Positions 37,201 to 51,900 of a stretch of DNA of 64,000 nucleotides are shown here, in pieces. Positions within the stretch are counted from its first letter, which is position 1; every line of letters starts with the position of its first letter. Origin of the DNA: Mansonella perstans (taxonomy: Eukaryota > Nematoda > Chromadorea > Rhabditida > Onchocercidae); the NCBI GenBank assembly GCA_037074765.1, contig JBAMDO010000022.1, positions 62,001 to 126,000 on the forward strand. The letters are read 5' to 3'. Under the pieces are notes generated by a model. That model did not search any database. It was not told the origin of the DNA and was given only the letters and a program-made list of their open reading frames with translations. The position numbers were made by a program, and so were the translations under genes.

Positions 37201-39120
37201 TAATTAAATTTTAGTTAAAAATTTTTTTCATTTTTTAGATCATTATTTTGAAGATATGAAATTTATTTGTAATAAAAATGTGGATTTTCTTTTTATCAAA
37301 TTCTTTTGGGAAAAAGAAAGATAATTATCTCCTTTTTTTTTAATAATAATTTTTGAGAAAAAATTATTTTGAATTGTTTTCAGTTTGAGAAGAGATGAAC
37401 AGACATTGAAAAATATCAAGCAGTATTATGTGAAATGTGCTAATAGGGAGAAAAAGTATGAAGCTGTGATGAATTTATATGGTGGTTTAACGATTGCTTC
37501 AGCTATAATTTTTTGCTATGTATGTTTTATTGAAAGTAATTTATCATTTTTAACTTTTATTAAACGTATTTGCTGTCATGAATAATTGTGTCTTGAATTT
37601 ATTTTTAGAAAAAAATTGAAAAGATAAATTGCGAATTAAAAAGTGGAAAATAAAGAGAAAAGTGGAGTGATTGAGGAACAGCAAGGCCATATATTAATTA
37701 AAGAATTAGTATTATTTTTCACATTAAAAGAAGGATGTTTATTTATGAAAATTTGACTAATAACATCTGCAATGGATAACACTATACATACTGAATCTGA
37801 AAAATTGGGATTTTTATAGACGCGTAAATCAGCTGAATGGTTAGCTGCTCGAATGGGTCAGCGGGGTCATGATGTTACAGTATTGCACGGTGAAATGACA
37901 ATCGAAGATCGAGCTCGAACAATTCAACAGTTCAAAGATAGCGTTTATAAAGTGCTTATTACAACGAATGTTTGTGCACGAGGTATTTGCTTGACGGGTT
38001 TTATGATTTGCAGTTGGGAGAATTTATAATCTGTGTTTATCAATTCATAGAGCTATTTAATTTATATTTTGAATTAAAAAAAATGCCTCATTGTTTGTTA
38101 TAAGTGAAAATAAGAAAATTTCAATACCTGTAAACTATAATGAAATGTAAAATAAAATACCCTCTATATTATTCCACTTTTACCAAATGTTGTCAAACAA
38201 TTTGTCAGAATGTGCTTATTGCATTCTAATAACTTGCTTTTCAAAAAAATATTAGGGATCTTATTGCATTGATTATCCCGTAGTGGATTATGGAGAAATG
38301 TCGGATTTTTGGAAAATCAATGGGAATCGTCAAAAAATACATTGTGTTATTATTTGACCATTTTTTGATCATTTCTTTTCCACATAGTGAATCTAGAATA
38401 AACCATTACGGAAATTCTAGCTTTAATGAGTGCTAGCTGAGTAACATAGATAATATAAAATGACTTTATTTGCATCATTACTTATGGTTTATTTATTGAA
38501 ATAATCACTTATTTTGTTGTGTTTCAGGTATTGATGTTTCCCAAGTGTCAGTGGTCATAAATTACGATCCACCGGTGACCTACGCGGATGATCCGCAACC
38601 TGACTATGAAACCTATATCCATCGGATTGGCAGGACAGGAAGATTTGGGAAAGCAGGAATTGCGATTAATTTGGTTTCTGATGATTTCTCACTAAGTGTT
38701 ATTCAACGAATTGGAGAATATTTTGGTAATTTATTCTCAAATCTTTGATATTCACTTTTGTCGTAGTATTTTGTTATCATTTTAATTGATTTGAAACTAA
38801 TAAATTTAATTTAGGCTTAGATTTATGGACTATGCAGGAGATGTATGAATACTTTGAAAAATGAGAATTCAAAATTAGGAGCCTGAAAATAAACTTACTC
38901 ATTTTGATGAGTTTTTTATTAAATTAATATCTAGTGCCTTTTAAGATGCAAATAGTAGTGATTTATTTATATTTCAATCTTGCAGTGCACCTTAAGTGAT
39001 CGAAGATTTTTTTTGCCAACTGATTAAAATATTTGTTTATTCATTGTAGGTGTAGCGATTGAATCCTTAGATGCAAGCGATATGGATCAATTAGAAGCAA
39101 TCGATAAAGATAAGTTTTGA
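28236..39120 (+). CDS. ddx-19: DEAD-box ATP-dependent RNA helicase, DDX19/Dbp5 type, with FG-rich N-terminal extension
   Basis: Eighteen exons splice in phase to 780 residues: 28236-28316, 28961-29042, 29997-30155, 30458-30703, 30762-30896, 31317-31412, 31702-31806, 31957-31997, 32188-32269, 32669-32816, 33032-33124, 33522-33739, 34235-34412, 34800-34910, 37384-37519, 37820-37982, 38528-38725 and 39050-39120. The core matches DDX19/Dbp5, the ATPase that remodels mRNPs at the cytoplasmic face of the nuclear pore: DPNSPLYSV lead-in, Q motif SKIQEAALP (409-417), Walker A AQSGTGKT (431-438), family-specific TPGKMLDW (510-517), DEAD (535-538), SAT (570-572), [18 protein letters not shown] and HRIGRTGR (723-730). 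All catalytic motifs are intact. Human DDX19 has only about 100 residues before this core; here there are about 340. Residues 54-315 are Ser/Gly-rich with seven FG dipeptides. Exons 3-7 are each flanked by phase-1 introns, so each could be skipped in frame. The weakest sites are the GTTCGT donor of exon 10 and the CAAG acceptor of exon 4. Confidence 0.92.
28333..28350 (+). repeat. 18-bp direct repeat, left copy flanking insertion
   Basis: TCTCTCTTTCAGATTTCA at 28333-28350 is repeated perfectly at 28588-28605. The Wolbachia-type atpB fragment lies between them. The repeat includes a CTTTCAG that looks like a 3' splice site. Confidence 0.85.
28356..28565 (-). pseudogene. Wolbachia-type ATP synthase F0 subunit a (atpB) fragment
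   Basis: The minus strand carries the C-terminal end of bacterial ATP synthase subunit a. The reading is [20 protein letters not shown], then a membrane stretch, then [20 protein letters not shown] followed by YLSDALK and TAA. This matches the last two membrane helices of the bacterial protein (AGH-LLK-IAGF, LE-VA-LQAY-FT-LTC-YL-DA). Nematode mitochondrial atp6 is much more divergent, so an alphaproteobacterial source, most likely Wolbachia, is inferred. Only about 70 of roughly 240 codons are present, without a start, so it cannot be functional. It sits antisense in intron 1 of the helicase gene, between perfect 18-bp direct repeats. The reading frame is still open, suggesting recent transfer. 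Confidence 0.8.
28588..28605 (+). repeat. 18-bp direct repeat, right copy flanking insertion
   Basis: This is the second perfect copy of TCTCTCTTTCAGATTTCA, 255 bp from the first. Together they bracket the atpB fragment, as expected for a duplication made on insertion or for repair at microhomology. Confidence 0.85.
35922..36119 (+). pseudogene. Orphan ORF in helicase intron 14, tectonin-like motif
   Basis: A 66-codon open stretch runs from a TTAAAG to CAG before GTGCTG, so it could be an exon (the ORF stays open to 36266). It reads [18 protein letters not shown], then [10 protein letters not shown], then [18 protein letters not shown]. The last part resembles a tectonin beta-propeller blade (AVD-x-NVYFRTG). 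It lies in the unusually long 2.5 kb intron between helicase exons 14 and 15. It fits neither the helicase phase nor its family. It may be a nested gene exon or an inserted fragment. Confidence 0.3.
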
Positions 39121-39922
39121 ATGACTTAGTCTTTGGACTGAAATCACCGAGGTCCAGTTTTAGATTCAGATCCCTAAAACACTTACTGTGCTTTATCGTG
39201 GGATTTGCTTTTGTTTCGAAGTTAGTTTTTTTTTATTGTTCTCGAATGTAAAACGAGAGGGGAGCAGTTGTAGATGTTGAAATGATGAAACATTATGAGA
39301 AATTTAATTGCTTCGTGGCTTTTTTCCAGTTTTTTTCCGGATAAAAAAAATGTTATGGATTAAACTTTTCCTTGTCTCGTGGAGATTACCGTTTAATCAT
39401 GTTCTCTCTTTTAACAAAACAACATTACATATGTGCCATTGTTGGCTTAATTCATAAAACATGTTCTTTTCAAATTTTAATTGTTTTTTTGTTCTTTTTT
39501 CGGTCTCACATAATGTTAGTTAATTTTCTTGTCAGTTTTCCCAAGATTTTATTCTTGCATCGTTGAATCATGAAATGTTGCTTATAGGTGTATATCATCT
39601 AGGTATCAATTGTTATTATTAATCTAAGAAATATCAAGGTGGATTACAATTGAATGCTAGCAATAAAATCATTTTATGTTTAAATTTTCTGGCATTTAAA
39701 ATTAAAATTTAATTCTTTGGTGATTCAGTCAGTTTGTTCAACCTTTTAAACTTTACAACAAGCATTGATGTTTTCATGCTTACAAAGATATGATATGAAT
39801 TATTTCTAACATTTATCAAACTGCTTAAAATTGCTTTCTTTATTGTGAGATAACTATCGGGAAGAGAACGTGGGAAAAAAGTTAAATTAATTTTATTTTA
39901 TTGCAATCAATTTTTCAATAAA
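39121..39922 (+). other. Probable 3' UTR of the helicase
   Basis: AATAAA occurs at 39662-39667 and again at 39917-39922, about 540 and 800 bp after the TGA. Either could end the transcript. No further exon is seen. Confidence 0.35.
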
Positions 39923-42900
39923 AGCTTGGAACTATTTTGTTATTAAAAAATTAGTAAAGAATTTTTTTTAAAACATGCGGTAATTGTAAATTTGAATTTT
40001 TATAAATTTTTCTTTTATTGCTATTTTTCAAATTTGAATTTTCAATTTTTGTTTGTTTATGTATGATTCTAATGAGTTTTTTTTTCAAGCAAATGTTTCG
40101 ATATAAACCTCGAGAGTATCTTTACAATCAATTGGTTTAACTCCTTCATTACTATTATTATTAGTGATGATGAAATGCTTTTTTATTCAATATCTTGTTT
40201 GCTTCCGTTTTTTTCTCTCAATTTATATGAATCAGGTTATAATTTTATACTTTCCTTTATCACTCTATCAATTACTACTACAGTGAAAGAAAAATATAAA
40301 ATTTTGTATAAAAGTAAGAAACAAAAAAAAAAAAACGACAAAATCTGAATAGGAATCCAGAATGGGCTTTTTTATTTTAACATCAAAGAAGTTGTGAACA
40401 AAATGTTTTTTAGAGTAGTTTTTTGGATCATCACTTGATCCCCCGGATATCTTTAATATGCGGTATTTTTTTTTTCAACTGAATAAAGATGACATATGGT
40501 GAAATACATCTGTTGCAGCAAGACAACAAAATCTTCAGATTTGGTGGTTTTTGTGAGAGTCCCATTAAGGGGTAATAATCATCGATCATCATAATGATCT
40601 TCTTCATGATCTTCTTTTAGATAGGTCATATCCGAAATTATCATCACACTTCAGTTTTTTTTTTTCAGTCATCAGAATTGCATTTGAAATTTTAAGGTAA
40701 GATAGTGAGATGAATTTTAATGTGGGAAAATTACAGACAGTTTATAGTGATACCAGGATTTCTGGATAAACAAAAAAAAAAAAGAATGAAGTGTAATGAA
40801 ATTTTCCGATATAATCCATCTTAATCATAGATCATCATGATGATCGATGATCGATAATACCGATCCGATTGCTATCAAAAATTTCAGTCTATTGGTTAAA
40901 AACATTTGGAATTATAACTTTTATTTATCTGTTACAATTTAGAATTAAAATTTTTTGGCAATAATCGGATGTGTCACATTTCTTCCCAGTATATTATTTC
41001 AAAAAATGACAAAAGATACGACAATTGTAATTTTGTAGGTAGATTAAAACTTGAAATATGCCAATTATCTGTCGTCAATGATCGATCATGTGTTACATCA
41101 AAAAAGAAAAGCGACAGTATTAGCGACACAACACGACAATATCTGTATTCAGTTTCTTTTTTTTCAGTAATTAAGTTATCCGGGAAACGAATATATTTTT
41201 AGCATATACAATAGTGAAAAATTTTCTTGTAATGCATTATGAATCATTTGTGATATGATCTCAGAACGGGATCGTTTAAATAATAATTTGTTGTGGTGGA
41301 ATTTAAAAAAAAAAATTTTTTTCATTGTTTGCTTTGATTCGGGAAACTTATGAAACTTTTCGTAGATTAATATTTATTTAAATTTAAAATAATTTACAAT
41401 TAAAGTGATACATTTTGATGGTTTTGTATGACCGATCACTTCTTGCTATCTTTTGCTACTTTCAAACATGAACTAATTAATTTTCAGAAATTCAGTATCA
41501 TAATAATGATTTATAAAAATCAAATTTGATGTTTATTTCAATGCAGTACTGTTATTAAATGTTATTTATGAATAATTCATCAATTAAACAATCAGCAGAA
41601 TTGTCAAATCTTGTATTAGTGTAATAATTAAATTTTGAAAATTGAAATTTGATTGCTATGTAAAGAATTGTAAAATGATAATTAATATCGATTTTTTTTA
41701 ATTTTGGGTCCCAAAGGCAATAGATAATGGATGATTAATATCGATTTTTTTTTTTAATTTTGGGTTCCAAAGGCAATAGATAATGATAACTTACTAGTAC
41801 TCGATCAAAATAGAAACAATAATTGTTTATGATATTATTCAGTAATTAATTACGGTCCGTTGAAATTAAATGAATGCATGGCTATTTGTAAAGCAATTTT
41901 ATCAATTTCTCTGCTGCTACCCATTAATTGATTATTTAATTATTGTATTCAGTCGATCGAAAACAGCTATCGTTTAGGAGAAAATGTAATGACAATTCAT
42001 AATGATATATTTCGGGAAAGCATTATCACTTTGGGAAAAAAATATTGCAATTTTTTAATTTTTTAAAATTTCAAAAATTTACTATTAAAAATTATATGTT
42101 TTTTTTCAAATGGAAACAATTCATTTATGTAAAAAAAAAATCACTGAATTTTTGAAATTTACTGAAATTTTTATTTACTGCTCATTTACTCAGTATTGAA
42201 TTTGAATTTGTTACTTGCAGTAGAATATTTTCACTCAGCATTCTCTCGTCCAATTCTACGAAATTTGCTAAATTAAAAAATTAGCTTAATTTAACTTATG
42301 CCTGTATAACTAATTGCAAGGGTTTAATTTATTGTCATAAAAATTGCAATAATTATTTTGAATTCTAACTGCGATTTCAGTTATCATAGAAAGCATTCAA
42401 GAATACCGTGAAACAGGAAAAAAATTCAAAGTTACAGCAAGTACAGTATTTGGACAGGCATTTGATAAGTGAATATTAAATCAGTTACGATAAGTATTAT
42501 GACTATGATAAGTGTACTTACAGCTTGTGTTTCAATTACAGCAAACATTCAAGACAAACAAGTTGAATTTCAAACTATGAATTTAATGAATTGAAATGAG
42601 AAAATGAAAGTGTTCGCAAGATACAAATATATCAAATAACCAAAAATCAGAGACTGAAAAAATTAAAATAGTGAAATTGAAACGGAAATGTTTCAAGTGA
42701 AATGAAAAAAAATTCCTAATTTTAATTTAAATTAAAATTACTTCAAAAATAATAAATTTTTGGATTACTTGTAGAAATAAATTGAATTTTGCACTCAACA
42801 AATATATACAAATTGTAGCCATCTTCTTCAATTAACAACATGTCAATTCAATCTTTAAATTTAAATTAAAGTAATTGAATTTATTCCTACAAGTAATTAA

Positions 42901-45900
42901 AGTAGCTGCAATTTGAAGAAGATAGCTGTATCATAAATTTAAAATTTGGCAGTTATTAAACAAATTAATTCCCAAAGTCGTTTTTCCCTACTGTTAGTCA
43001 ATATTGAGTTTTTTAAACAAAATTTTGACGACATTTCAAATGATTAAAATACTTTATTAAATAATTTTTAAGATTAAATATCAATTACGGCAGCTAATAA
43101 TTTTTAAAATTTAATATTTAATTTCTTTCCTTTTAATTTAATCTTAATTCTTTTTTAGTAACATTTAAATTTAATTTCAGTTTTTCTTAAAAAGCAATGG
43201 GCGCTGTTTGAACAAGTAGAATGATTAATGATAAGATGAGAAATATCAGTGAATGATTCATATTTAATTACCACTTTCTTTCCCATTTTCATTTTCTACT
43301 TTTTTTGCATAAATCATTTAGTAATTATAGCCTTTCAGTCAATCAATAAACAAACATTGCTATGTTGAAAATTACAAATCGATATTTTTTAATATCCACT
43401 GAGGAAATTAATTTAGCAATCTTTTATAGTTTTACTAAAAAAAATTCTTTATTTTAAAACCAATAAGTTATGCAAACAATAAATCAATAAATAATTTAGT
43501 AAATGAATAAGTAATTTCAAAAAATTTTAAAAATTCGTAAAAAAAATCAATGACTAACTGATTTTTTCTCTTTTTTTGTTGCTAGTAAGTTATCTTATAA
43601 TTTGTCTTAGTTGTACCTAAAGAAGAATTACTAAAAGATGGAACGAAATTTAAAATTTAAAAAAGTGAACTACAGACTCATCTATTAGTTATGCAATGAA
43701 TAGCAGCAATAAGCTGACCGACCCATTTTGAAAATATTGTTTGAGCATTCTCGTGCCGGGCTAATAATTGTTTCTCGCTTGATGCCAGCTCTATGACTTA
43801 ATAAATAAGTGGACTGGAAAATTCAAATTGAAATGAAATCAATTTTTAAAAATTAATAATGCAAACAATGCGAAAGTTTTTTTTTTTTGTTTTTAGTTTT
43901 TGTTCGAAAGTTTTTGATTGTAAAATTTATTTTTTTTACACAAAATATCCGGAAAGAAAACTTTTGCGTTTCAAATTTCCAAAAAAAAAAAGTTTTTTGT
44001 TTAGGAAATTTTAAAATGACAAAAATCTGACAAATATTACTCTGACAGTAAGCATTTGAGCATTAATTCTGGTGATTTTGCTAGAAAATTCGAGTACATT
44101 TAGAATATTATTCATTAAGGCATTAATTAGCAATTTAACAAAATAATTTGCTGTTGAATGTTTGTTGAATGTTCTTTTTTTCTCTTTTTTTTTTACTTAA
44201 TTCGCTATCAAGAACTGGTTTAAAGTTAAAGTGATCGAACACCGACGAATAACCATTTTACTTTTCAACTAACTAACAAAACATACATTGCTGTTAAACT
44301 TATTTACCTTCATTTCACTCGAATTTTAATTTTTATTCCTTCATTTACTTAATTATCACCCAATTTTACAGTTTTAATTGCACGTATGCTTTTATTTATT
44401 TTTTTAATTTTCAAAATTAGCTCGTATTTTCACGCCTTTGTTTACTTTTTTCTCCTTCAATTAAACTTATTTTCACGTTTTTGCCTGCTCTTTTTCTTTT
44501 TTATTTAATCAGTAAATGTCCCACCTAGTAACATTTAGAAAATGTATTATTTTAAATTTCCATTCTCTTTTTCCTTTCAATTAGATGTTAATTTATTATT
44601 TGAAATTAACAGAATTTGAAGACGTGATTTTTAAAAAATTGAAATTTCTTAAGTGTTTAAAATTTTTTAAATAATTGAAATGTACTTAAAGTAGTGTTCT
44701 TTTTTTTTCTACCGTACTTTTAACCTTTGATTTAATTTTTTTTAAAGATCTTTCCTAGAAACAAAGAAATCAAAGGAATTTGCGTTTGAAATTTTCAACA
44801 TTTATTTATGATAATATTTTTAACTATTTCGGTAGCTGTGAAAAAAAAAACCAAAAAACAAAGCTCTGCATATATCTAACAATAGAAGTTAAGTAGTTTC
44901 CGGAAACGGAAATTGTTGCAGTTCATGTCATCAGACTAAATAAAGCAATTAGGTTTTACTAATCAAAATTTTAGCATTTCTTTTGCTTCATTATCAATAC
45001 ACTTTTTTTTTTTCGTTTGATGTTAACCGTTCAAAGGAATAAAAACAAAAAAAAAAAAAAAAACATATTTCCTGGTTTTTTAAATAGGTAAATATTTTTT
45101 TCGTTTTTATAGATGCACAGCAGTTGGTCGCCTTTTACGAGGATAATTTGTTTGTGTGTGTATCGATGCATGATGTTAAAAAGGTAAATGTGAAGCAAAA
45201 TTCTTCAACATAATAACTTTCCGGTAACTATCCATAAAAATACTATACACTTTCTTTTCATTCTTTTCTTATCTCACATTTTATTTTAGAAAAGTTATGT
45301 TTCTTATTTTCTTTCTTTCTCACTCTTTTCATTATGTTTTCTTTTTTTTCCATATATTTTCATTACTTTAATGAAATCATAAAATTTTCTGATTATTATT
45401 ACTGGCTATTTGTTAGTTATCCCTTCTATTGCTGCTAGTAAAAAAAAAAATGTCATATATATACTGCAATTATCATCATTATCAAAAGTTATGATCGATG
45501 TATGAATGGAAAGCTATTTGATATCAAAATTCTTAATCTAACTACCTTTTTCACCTAAAAGATATCAAAAATAAATACAGCAAAGAACACAAATAACTTT
45601 TTTACAATCTAACTACAATGACCTTCTTTCTGCTTCTGTTACGGTGATGATCATTAAATTTGATGATTAAAACTTTTGACATGATCACACAAATTATCCC
45701 TCCCTCCTTCGCTCCCTCCCTAACCGTACCTTCTCTACAACAACTATCTCAATCTTTCATTTTTTATCATTTATGCCTAATCATTACAATAATTTTTCAT
45801 TTCACATAAAACTCTTCCTATCTTCTTGCCTTTTCTCTCTCGCTTAGTCTCTCTTCCTCTCACAAAATTTTTCATCTTTAACGTACGGTAGTAAATTTTT

Positions 45901-48900
45901 TTTTGTAAAAAAAAAATTTCAAAAATTATGCAAAATTTTTTTACTATTTTTTTCGCTTTTTTTTCTTTCATTCATTTTGCTTTTTTTTTTTCAATATTTA
46001 TTTCTTCCATTTAAATTAATCACTAATTTGAAGATGATCATTTCAAACTGGACAACAAAGATGAATGGACAATGAAAAACAAAAGTATGCGAATTTGTTT
46101 TTTTAATCTAATAAATGATTTGAAAAAGTATTATAAATTTGCGAGTAATTTTTGTTATGAAATAATTTTTAATCGAAAAAAAAATTAGAGCTATTAAAAA
46201 TATAATTGTCATATAATTTGAAAATAAATTTTTTAGGGTTTCAAACAAAACGACGAAAAACTGTTTTAATTTGAATTGTTAAATTTAAACGAATTTCATT
46301 GAACAATTCAAACTGCAAGCAATCATCGAAGAAGCACCCAATGGCACTAAACATCTTAAATGACAATCGTTGAAATGACAATTTAATCATTTTCACTTTA
46401 TCAATGAATTGTTGTTTACCGTTTAGAAAATATCAAACTCAAAAGAAAAACTTTTAATTGATAAAATTTTATTGTTTTTTATTTCTTTGTCATCCAGAAA
46501 ACTTTCTTATCATTTTTCGATAATTATTTTTTGACTGCAGTAGGAAAATATAACTCTGATACAAAGATTATGCATTGATTCATATCACTTCTTTCTTTTT
46601 TTAATTACTGATGAAATAATTTTTTAATTAAATAAAAGGTGTGAAATTAACTTTTTTTTTTTGGAAAACTCTATAAAACTTATATTTATTGACTAGAAAA
46701 TAAATTTAAATAATTCATAATATTTTATGGGGGGAAAGAGAGAAAAAAAAGGAGGAGAGAGTGAGAAAGATAGCAAAGTTAAGTAAGATATTAACTATTT
46801 TTATTGGCGCCAGGAAAATTACTTTAATGATTATAATTGACTTCTTTCATTCTTTCCGTCTGCCATTTATTGGCAAGAAAACAAATCAGGCGGATTAATA
46901 TTTTTTTCAACCTTTCCTCCTCAACTATTCCCTATAGAGTGAATGGCTGCGTCAATCAAACTTGTCTTTATCAAAACTTTTTTTTTTTCAGCTCATGAAA
47001 ATTTATACTTTGACAATTTACTTGGAATGATTTAAATGCAAAATAAGTTTATGTAATGGCGTCTTTATTTGTTAAATTTTTTAATTTTAAAGGTTAAATT
47101 TTGCCGTAATGACAGCAATAAAAATCTTTTGCAGAAATTTAAATTTTAATTTGACAAAAAATATTACTCAGGAATCTCTTGATTTGCTATTGCATCATAA
47201 TTAATGACTTATTCATTTGCATGATAAATTTAATTTGATTCTATCATTATATCATTGATAGAAAATAAATTTTATTTTCAAATTTATTAATCTACAACAT
47301 TCACATATTCCATGTTTTCTTTCACGTATTCCATGTATTCCTTCACATGTTCCATATTTTTTAGTCCAATCCTTTTTTATTAATTTTTTTGGCAAAAACT
47401 TAACAAAAATTTTATTACATGCAGTTATAATTTTGAGCTTAAGACAAAAGTAATATTTAAATTAAGATGGGAAACTTTTTCCCAAAATCAAAAATTTACT
47501 TTTTTTTTGAAGAATAATGATATTTGGGAAATTAGTAGGGAAATATTTCATGCTTAAAATAAATCCAATAATTAATTTTTTATTTGCTAATTAGCAACAA
47601 ACATGCAAATTTAAATTCCTACAGTAGTTTTTATTAAAATTCACTTCCTTTTATGTCTTTTTTACTGAGTATTTCTTGCATTAAATTTCTTAATAAAATA
47701 TGCAAAATGGAATTGGTATGGTATAGTATATAGATGATTAGATAAATTTTATGATTTAAATTTTTAAGAATTTTTTTTTGATGAAATTGTTAGATTAACT
47801 GTTTATCAATTGGAAAATACCTTATGAGGTTAGTTAATGATGAGTGCTTGAAAGATATGCCGCAAAAATGATATTGCTGAATTATGGAATTATTGTTGTG
47901 TTTGATTGCTTGTTGAATGGTTGGTCTGATTGAATTTAACTTTTCAATCGGTATTTGCTCTTTTGAAAATAATTCAATATCACTTTTGAAAAAAAAAATG
48001 AAAATTTTTTTATTAGCATTTGTTTAAATATTTCAATAAAAAAAAATCATTAAAAAATTTCAAAAGATTATGCCGATAATGTAAAAGAAAATATTTTAAT
48101 GTTTTTTTTTTAAGATTTTCATTAATTTTAATGCTTTTTTTGAAAATTTCATCGCTAGTTCAATTCCATCTCAATTTTGTGAAATTTACAATCAAATAAT
48201 TATTTGTTTGAAACATTCTTTCTTCGAATGTAATATAGTCATTTGTAATTTTTTTGGCAGCGAATAAATTTTAATCCTGATATTTAGGCATGGTAGATAT
48301 ATACATGCATTCAAATGGATAATATCAACGATTGTTACACAGTGGATTATTTCTTGCAATTTTATATGCAAACAAAAATTTCTGGTAAGTATTTGAAACG
48401 ACTAATTAAAATTCGATTGATTATTTGAATAACTGGAAAGAAAATTTCTACACTGAAATAGTTAACTAATTAAGAAGTTTCACAGTGAAAAATTACACAC
48501 TTCAAGGTAACTTTTTTAGAATTTAAACTTTTACTTTACGCCTACAATCAATTAGTGACACTTTTTTTTTGTTAACTCAAAATGCTTAGTGACCAATCAG
48601 TTTTATAAGTTTTAGAAATAGCAAAAGCAAATAACAAATTATTAGTGATGCATGATTAGATAAAAGCAAAAAGAAAAGCAAGAAAGGTGAAATTCAGTTT
48701 TGCAATTAAATTTCTTTCCAATATGCTTGAATAAAATTTAATTGGAGTGCAATTGTAATACTTGGCTGAACGATTATCTTAACGATAAAATAATTTAAGT
48801 GTATGAGCATAGAATTTATTCAAATACGTAATTAAATGACCAAGTATTACCCCAAGGATCAGAATGACCAGTTCACATTGAAAAGAGCAAAACTTCTCAT

Positions 48901-51900
48901 TAATTAAACTACTACAGCCAGTAATTAATTAAAATCAATATATGGGGAAAAGAGAGAGAGAAATGAACGTTTGTTACAAGAAAAAAAAATTCACATTATT
49001 TTTTTTTCCTTCAAGTCTTACAGAGTGCTAATCATACGATTAAAACTACTTATAAAAACATCTGTTCATCTGTTAATCGATGCAAAATGAATAATGTCAT
49101 GAACTGTTCATTCATATATATTTAATTAGCTTCTTCAAATGAAATTTAATTTAATTTTAATTTCCCCAAAATTTACCACAAGCTTTTGTAGCAAATTTTA
49201 AAAAATTTAATTTTTGAGTTCTTAAATGCTAGAGGAAAGAAAAATAAATGACGAAGTAGTAAATATTATTTTCAATCTTATAAATTCATAAGAAAGTACT
49301 CATTTGTATAGTTGATGGAATTTAGGCTAATTTTAGATTAAATTTAGTTCTTTCTCACATGATTTCCTCAGTATGAAACTGGAGTGTGTCCATTTTAAAT
49401 TTAATTATTTCCCTATATCATGTGCATAAATTTATCTCTCGGTCACTCTCTGGCCTTCAAATTAATTAAACGGTCAATCGTTTATCATTCAGTTGCAACA
49501 GCCAAATTTGGATCCGTACCAATCGCTTTACTTTTCGTTTGGGTTTAGCACAGAAACTTCTCACTCACTTCTTGCCTATCTTAATTAATTTTAATCTCTG
49601 ATTGACACATTTTCCAATAGAAACTTTTTGCATTTAGCTTAAAACATCATGAATTTCGCATTTTCAAATTTAATTCTCTCGGAATTAAATTTTGGATTTT
49701 TCAATATGTTCCAAATAAATCAATAACTCATTGATAGAGTATACAGATGATTACAATTTGCACTCACGAAATCATCTTCTAATAGTAATGAATATTTCGA
49801 CTGAAATAGTGATCAATTTAAAATTTCCATTTTGAAAAAAAAAACTAGGCAAAAATCAAAACTTCATAAAGTAAAGCTTGCTTTTTCTACTAATGATATC
49901 GAAACTGGTCATATGTTAAAAGCAGTGTTTTGTTATTCAAAATGAACTAGCGGTAATTTCAAGAAATACAAATAAATGTTTGAAACAACGCCATTTCATT
50001 TTTCTCAAAACTTTTTTTCGAATTTTAAGCGAATTTGAACTCTTGCCATACATTGTTGGGCAGTTAAAATGCTTAAAATATAATCGAATTCAAACATTGC
50101 TTTAAAAACCATTAATTAATTGAATCAATGAAAAAATTTTAATTGTACTGCTCTCTAATTTTTCACTTTTTTCGTCAAATTTTTTAATTTTTCAAATTGC
50201 AAAGAAAATTTGAAAAAAAGAAGTGTCAAATGAAGTGGGCATTCCTATCATATCATATGCACACTTACAAAGGGACATTCAACCGGTCATCAGCAGTATG
50301 TTCAATCTCATGCCATTTTCTCTTTATTTCTCTTTTCCATCTTTGCTAATTTGCTAATTAAAAAAATGCAGGATTTGGTCTCATTAATTAATATAGTTTT
50401 ATTGATTTCAAAGAGCAATAAATATATTTATTTAGTGCTTTTCAAATATTCCGCAAAATTTCCTTCTTCTGCTTGACAGACAGAAGAAATGCGCATACTT
50501 TAACCATAACTTTAACCATATTGACCATAATTTGCGAGATTGAAAAAGTCATTTAGATCAATATGCCATTTAGATCAATTTACCTCATTCCACTGATTTA
50601 CAAAAACAATCCAGAAGTGATACAACTGATAAATCAATCTTGGCATTTTATTAATTTTGTTTTGAACGGAAAAAAAATGAAGAAGAATATGAAAAACCTT
50701 AATGAAAAGATTTGAATGTAATTTTGCTTTGTATGGCATCATCAATGAATATTTATTATCTTCGTTAAATTTCAAAAAAAAAAAAAATTTGACTTCAATG
50801 AAAAATGCTAATTTATTCATTTCTTTTCTTCTTTTCCTTTTTGCTTATTTATTTGCAACTTAAATTTCTTTTTTTTTGGGGGGGAGAGGGAGGAGAGGTT
50901 AACATTTTAGTTTGTTCATTCCTTCTGTTTTTTTTTTTTTTAGTTAAAATTTTACATTTCAATAAATGCTTCATTTCTCGTCCAATCCATTTTCTTATTC
51001 TACTGGAAAAATTGACAAGACAAATTGCTTTTGCTAAAATTTTGGTGTCACAGTTGCTCCCAAAACAAAATGTCAAATAATGAAAATGCATATAATACAA
51101 GTGGTTGTTGTTGTTTCTTCTTTCATAAAGTTTATTCGGATAAATGCCTACCAAACTACTGACATCAATTGTTACTTTTTTGGCGATTTCTTTCAGAGCA
51201 GTAAACAACGTCTAAGTTTTCCACGTACTTTGGTGTCATACACTTGTTTCTTTTCATATACTTTTTTTTTTTTTTTTTTGGTCGATTGATAAGGCTTACA
51301 GATGAAGTAAATTGCGAATACTTATACCTACGACAAATTGATGACATCTATTTTATCGTTAACAATTTCATCTATGATTTTATTTAATACATATGAAAAA
51401 AAAAACACTTTTAATTTCACTTGTACTTCAACGTAACAAGCAACACGTCAATTTCAACGTGAAAAAATACTGTGAGTAAGCTCTTTATTTTAAATTATAA
51501 CAAAAATACACGAATCGATCAATAAATATTTTTATTGTTATGAATAATCAAATTCAAGCATTAACATAATTTTATAATTTTTTTCATTATAACATATAAT
51601 ATTTGTGCAAATTGAATTAATCAAAGTGGAAATTGAAGGTTTTGCTCTTTAATTACAATAAAATTTTATTTCAAATTTTTGAAATCTTTTTCAAAAATTC
51701 ATATTTCTTTTTTCACAAAAATTTTTGAATAGCTTTTCAAATGAGGAAGTGAAAATAAAAAAGAGAAAGAAAAATTTTCATAACATCACAATAAAGCATT
51801 AACTCTTTATGATTGAAAAATTAAGCTATTTTTCTTTTTTTTTGAAAATAAAATTAATAAACAAGAAAGCTTTTTGTCATTCAAAATTTTTTCCATCAAT

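Noticed and set aside
48290..48384. CYTVDYFLQFYM as a Cys-loop channel exon
   Set aside because: The pattern is only faintly like ligand-gated channel subunits, about 24 residues long, and no neighbouring channel exon (disulfide loop or membrane helices) was found.
50849..51208. 119-codon minus-strand ORF
   Set aside because: It includes a poly-Lys stretch and a Pro run from homopolymer T and G tracts on the + strand. No coding signal or homology is apparent.
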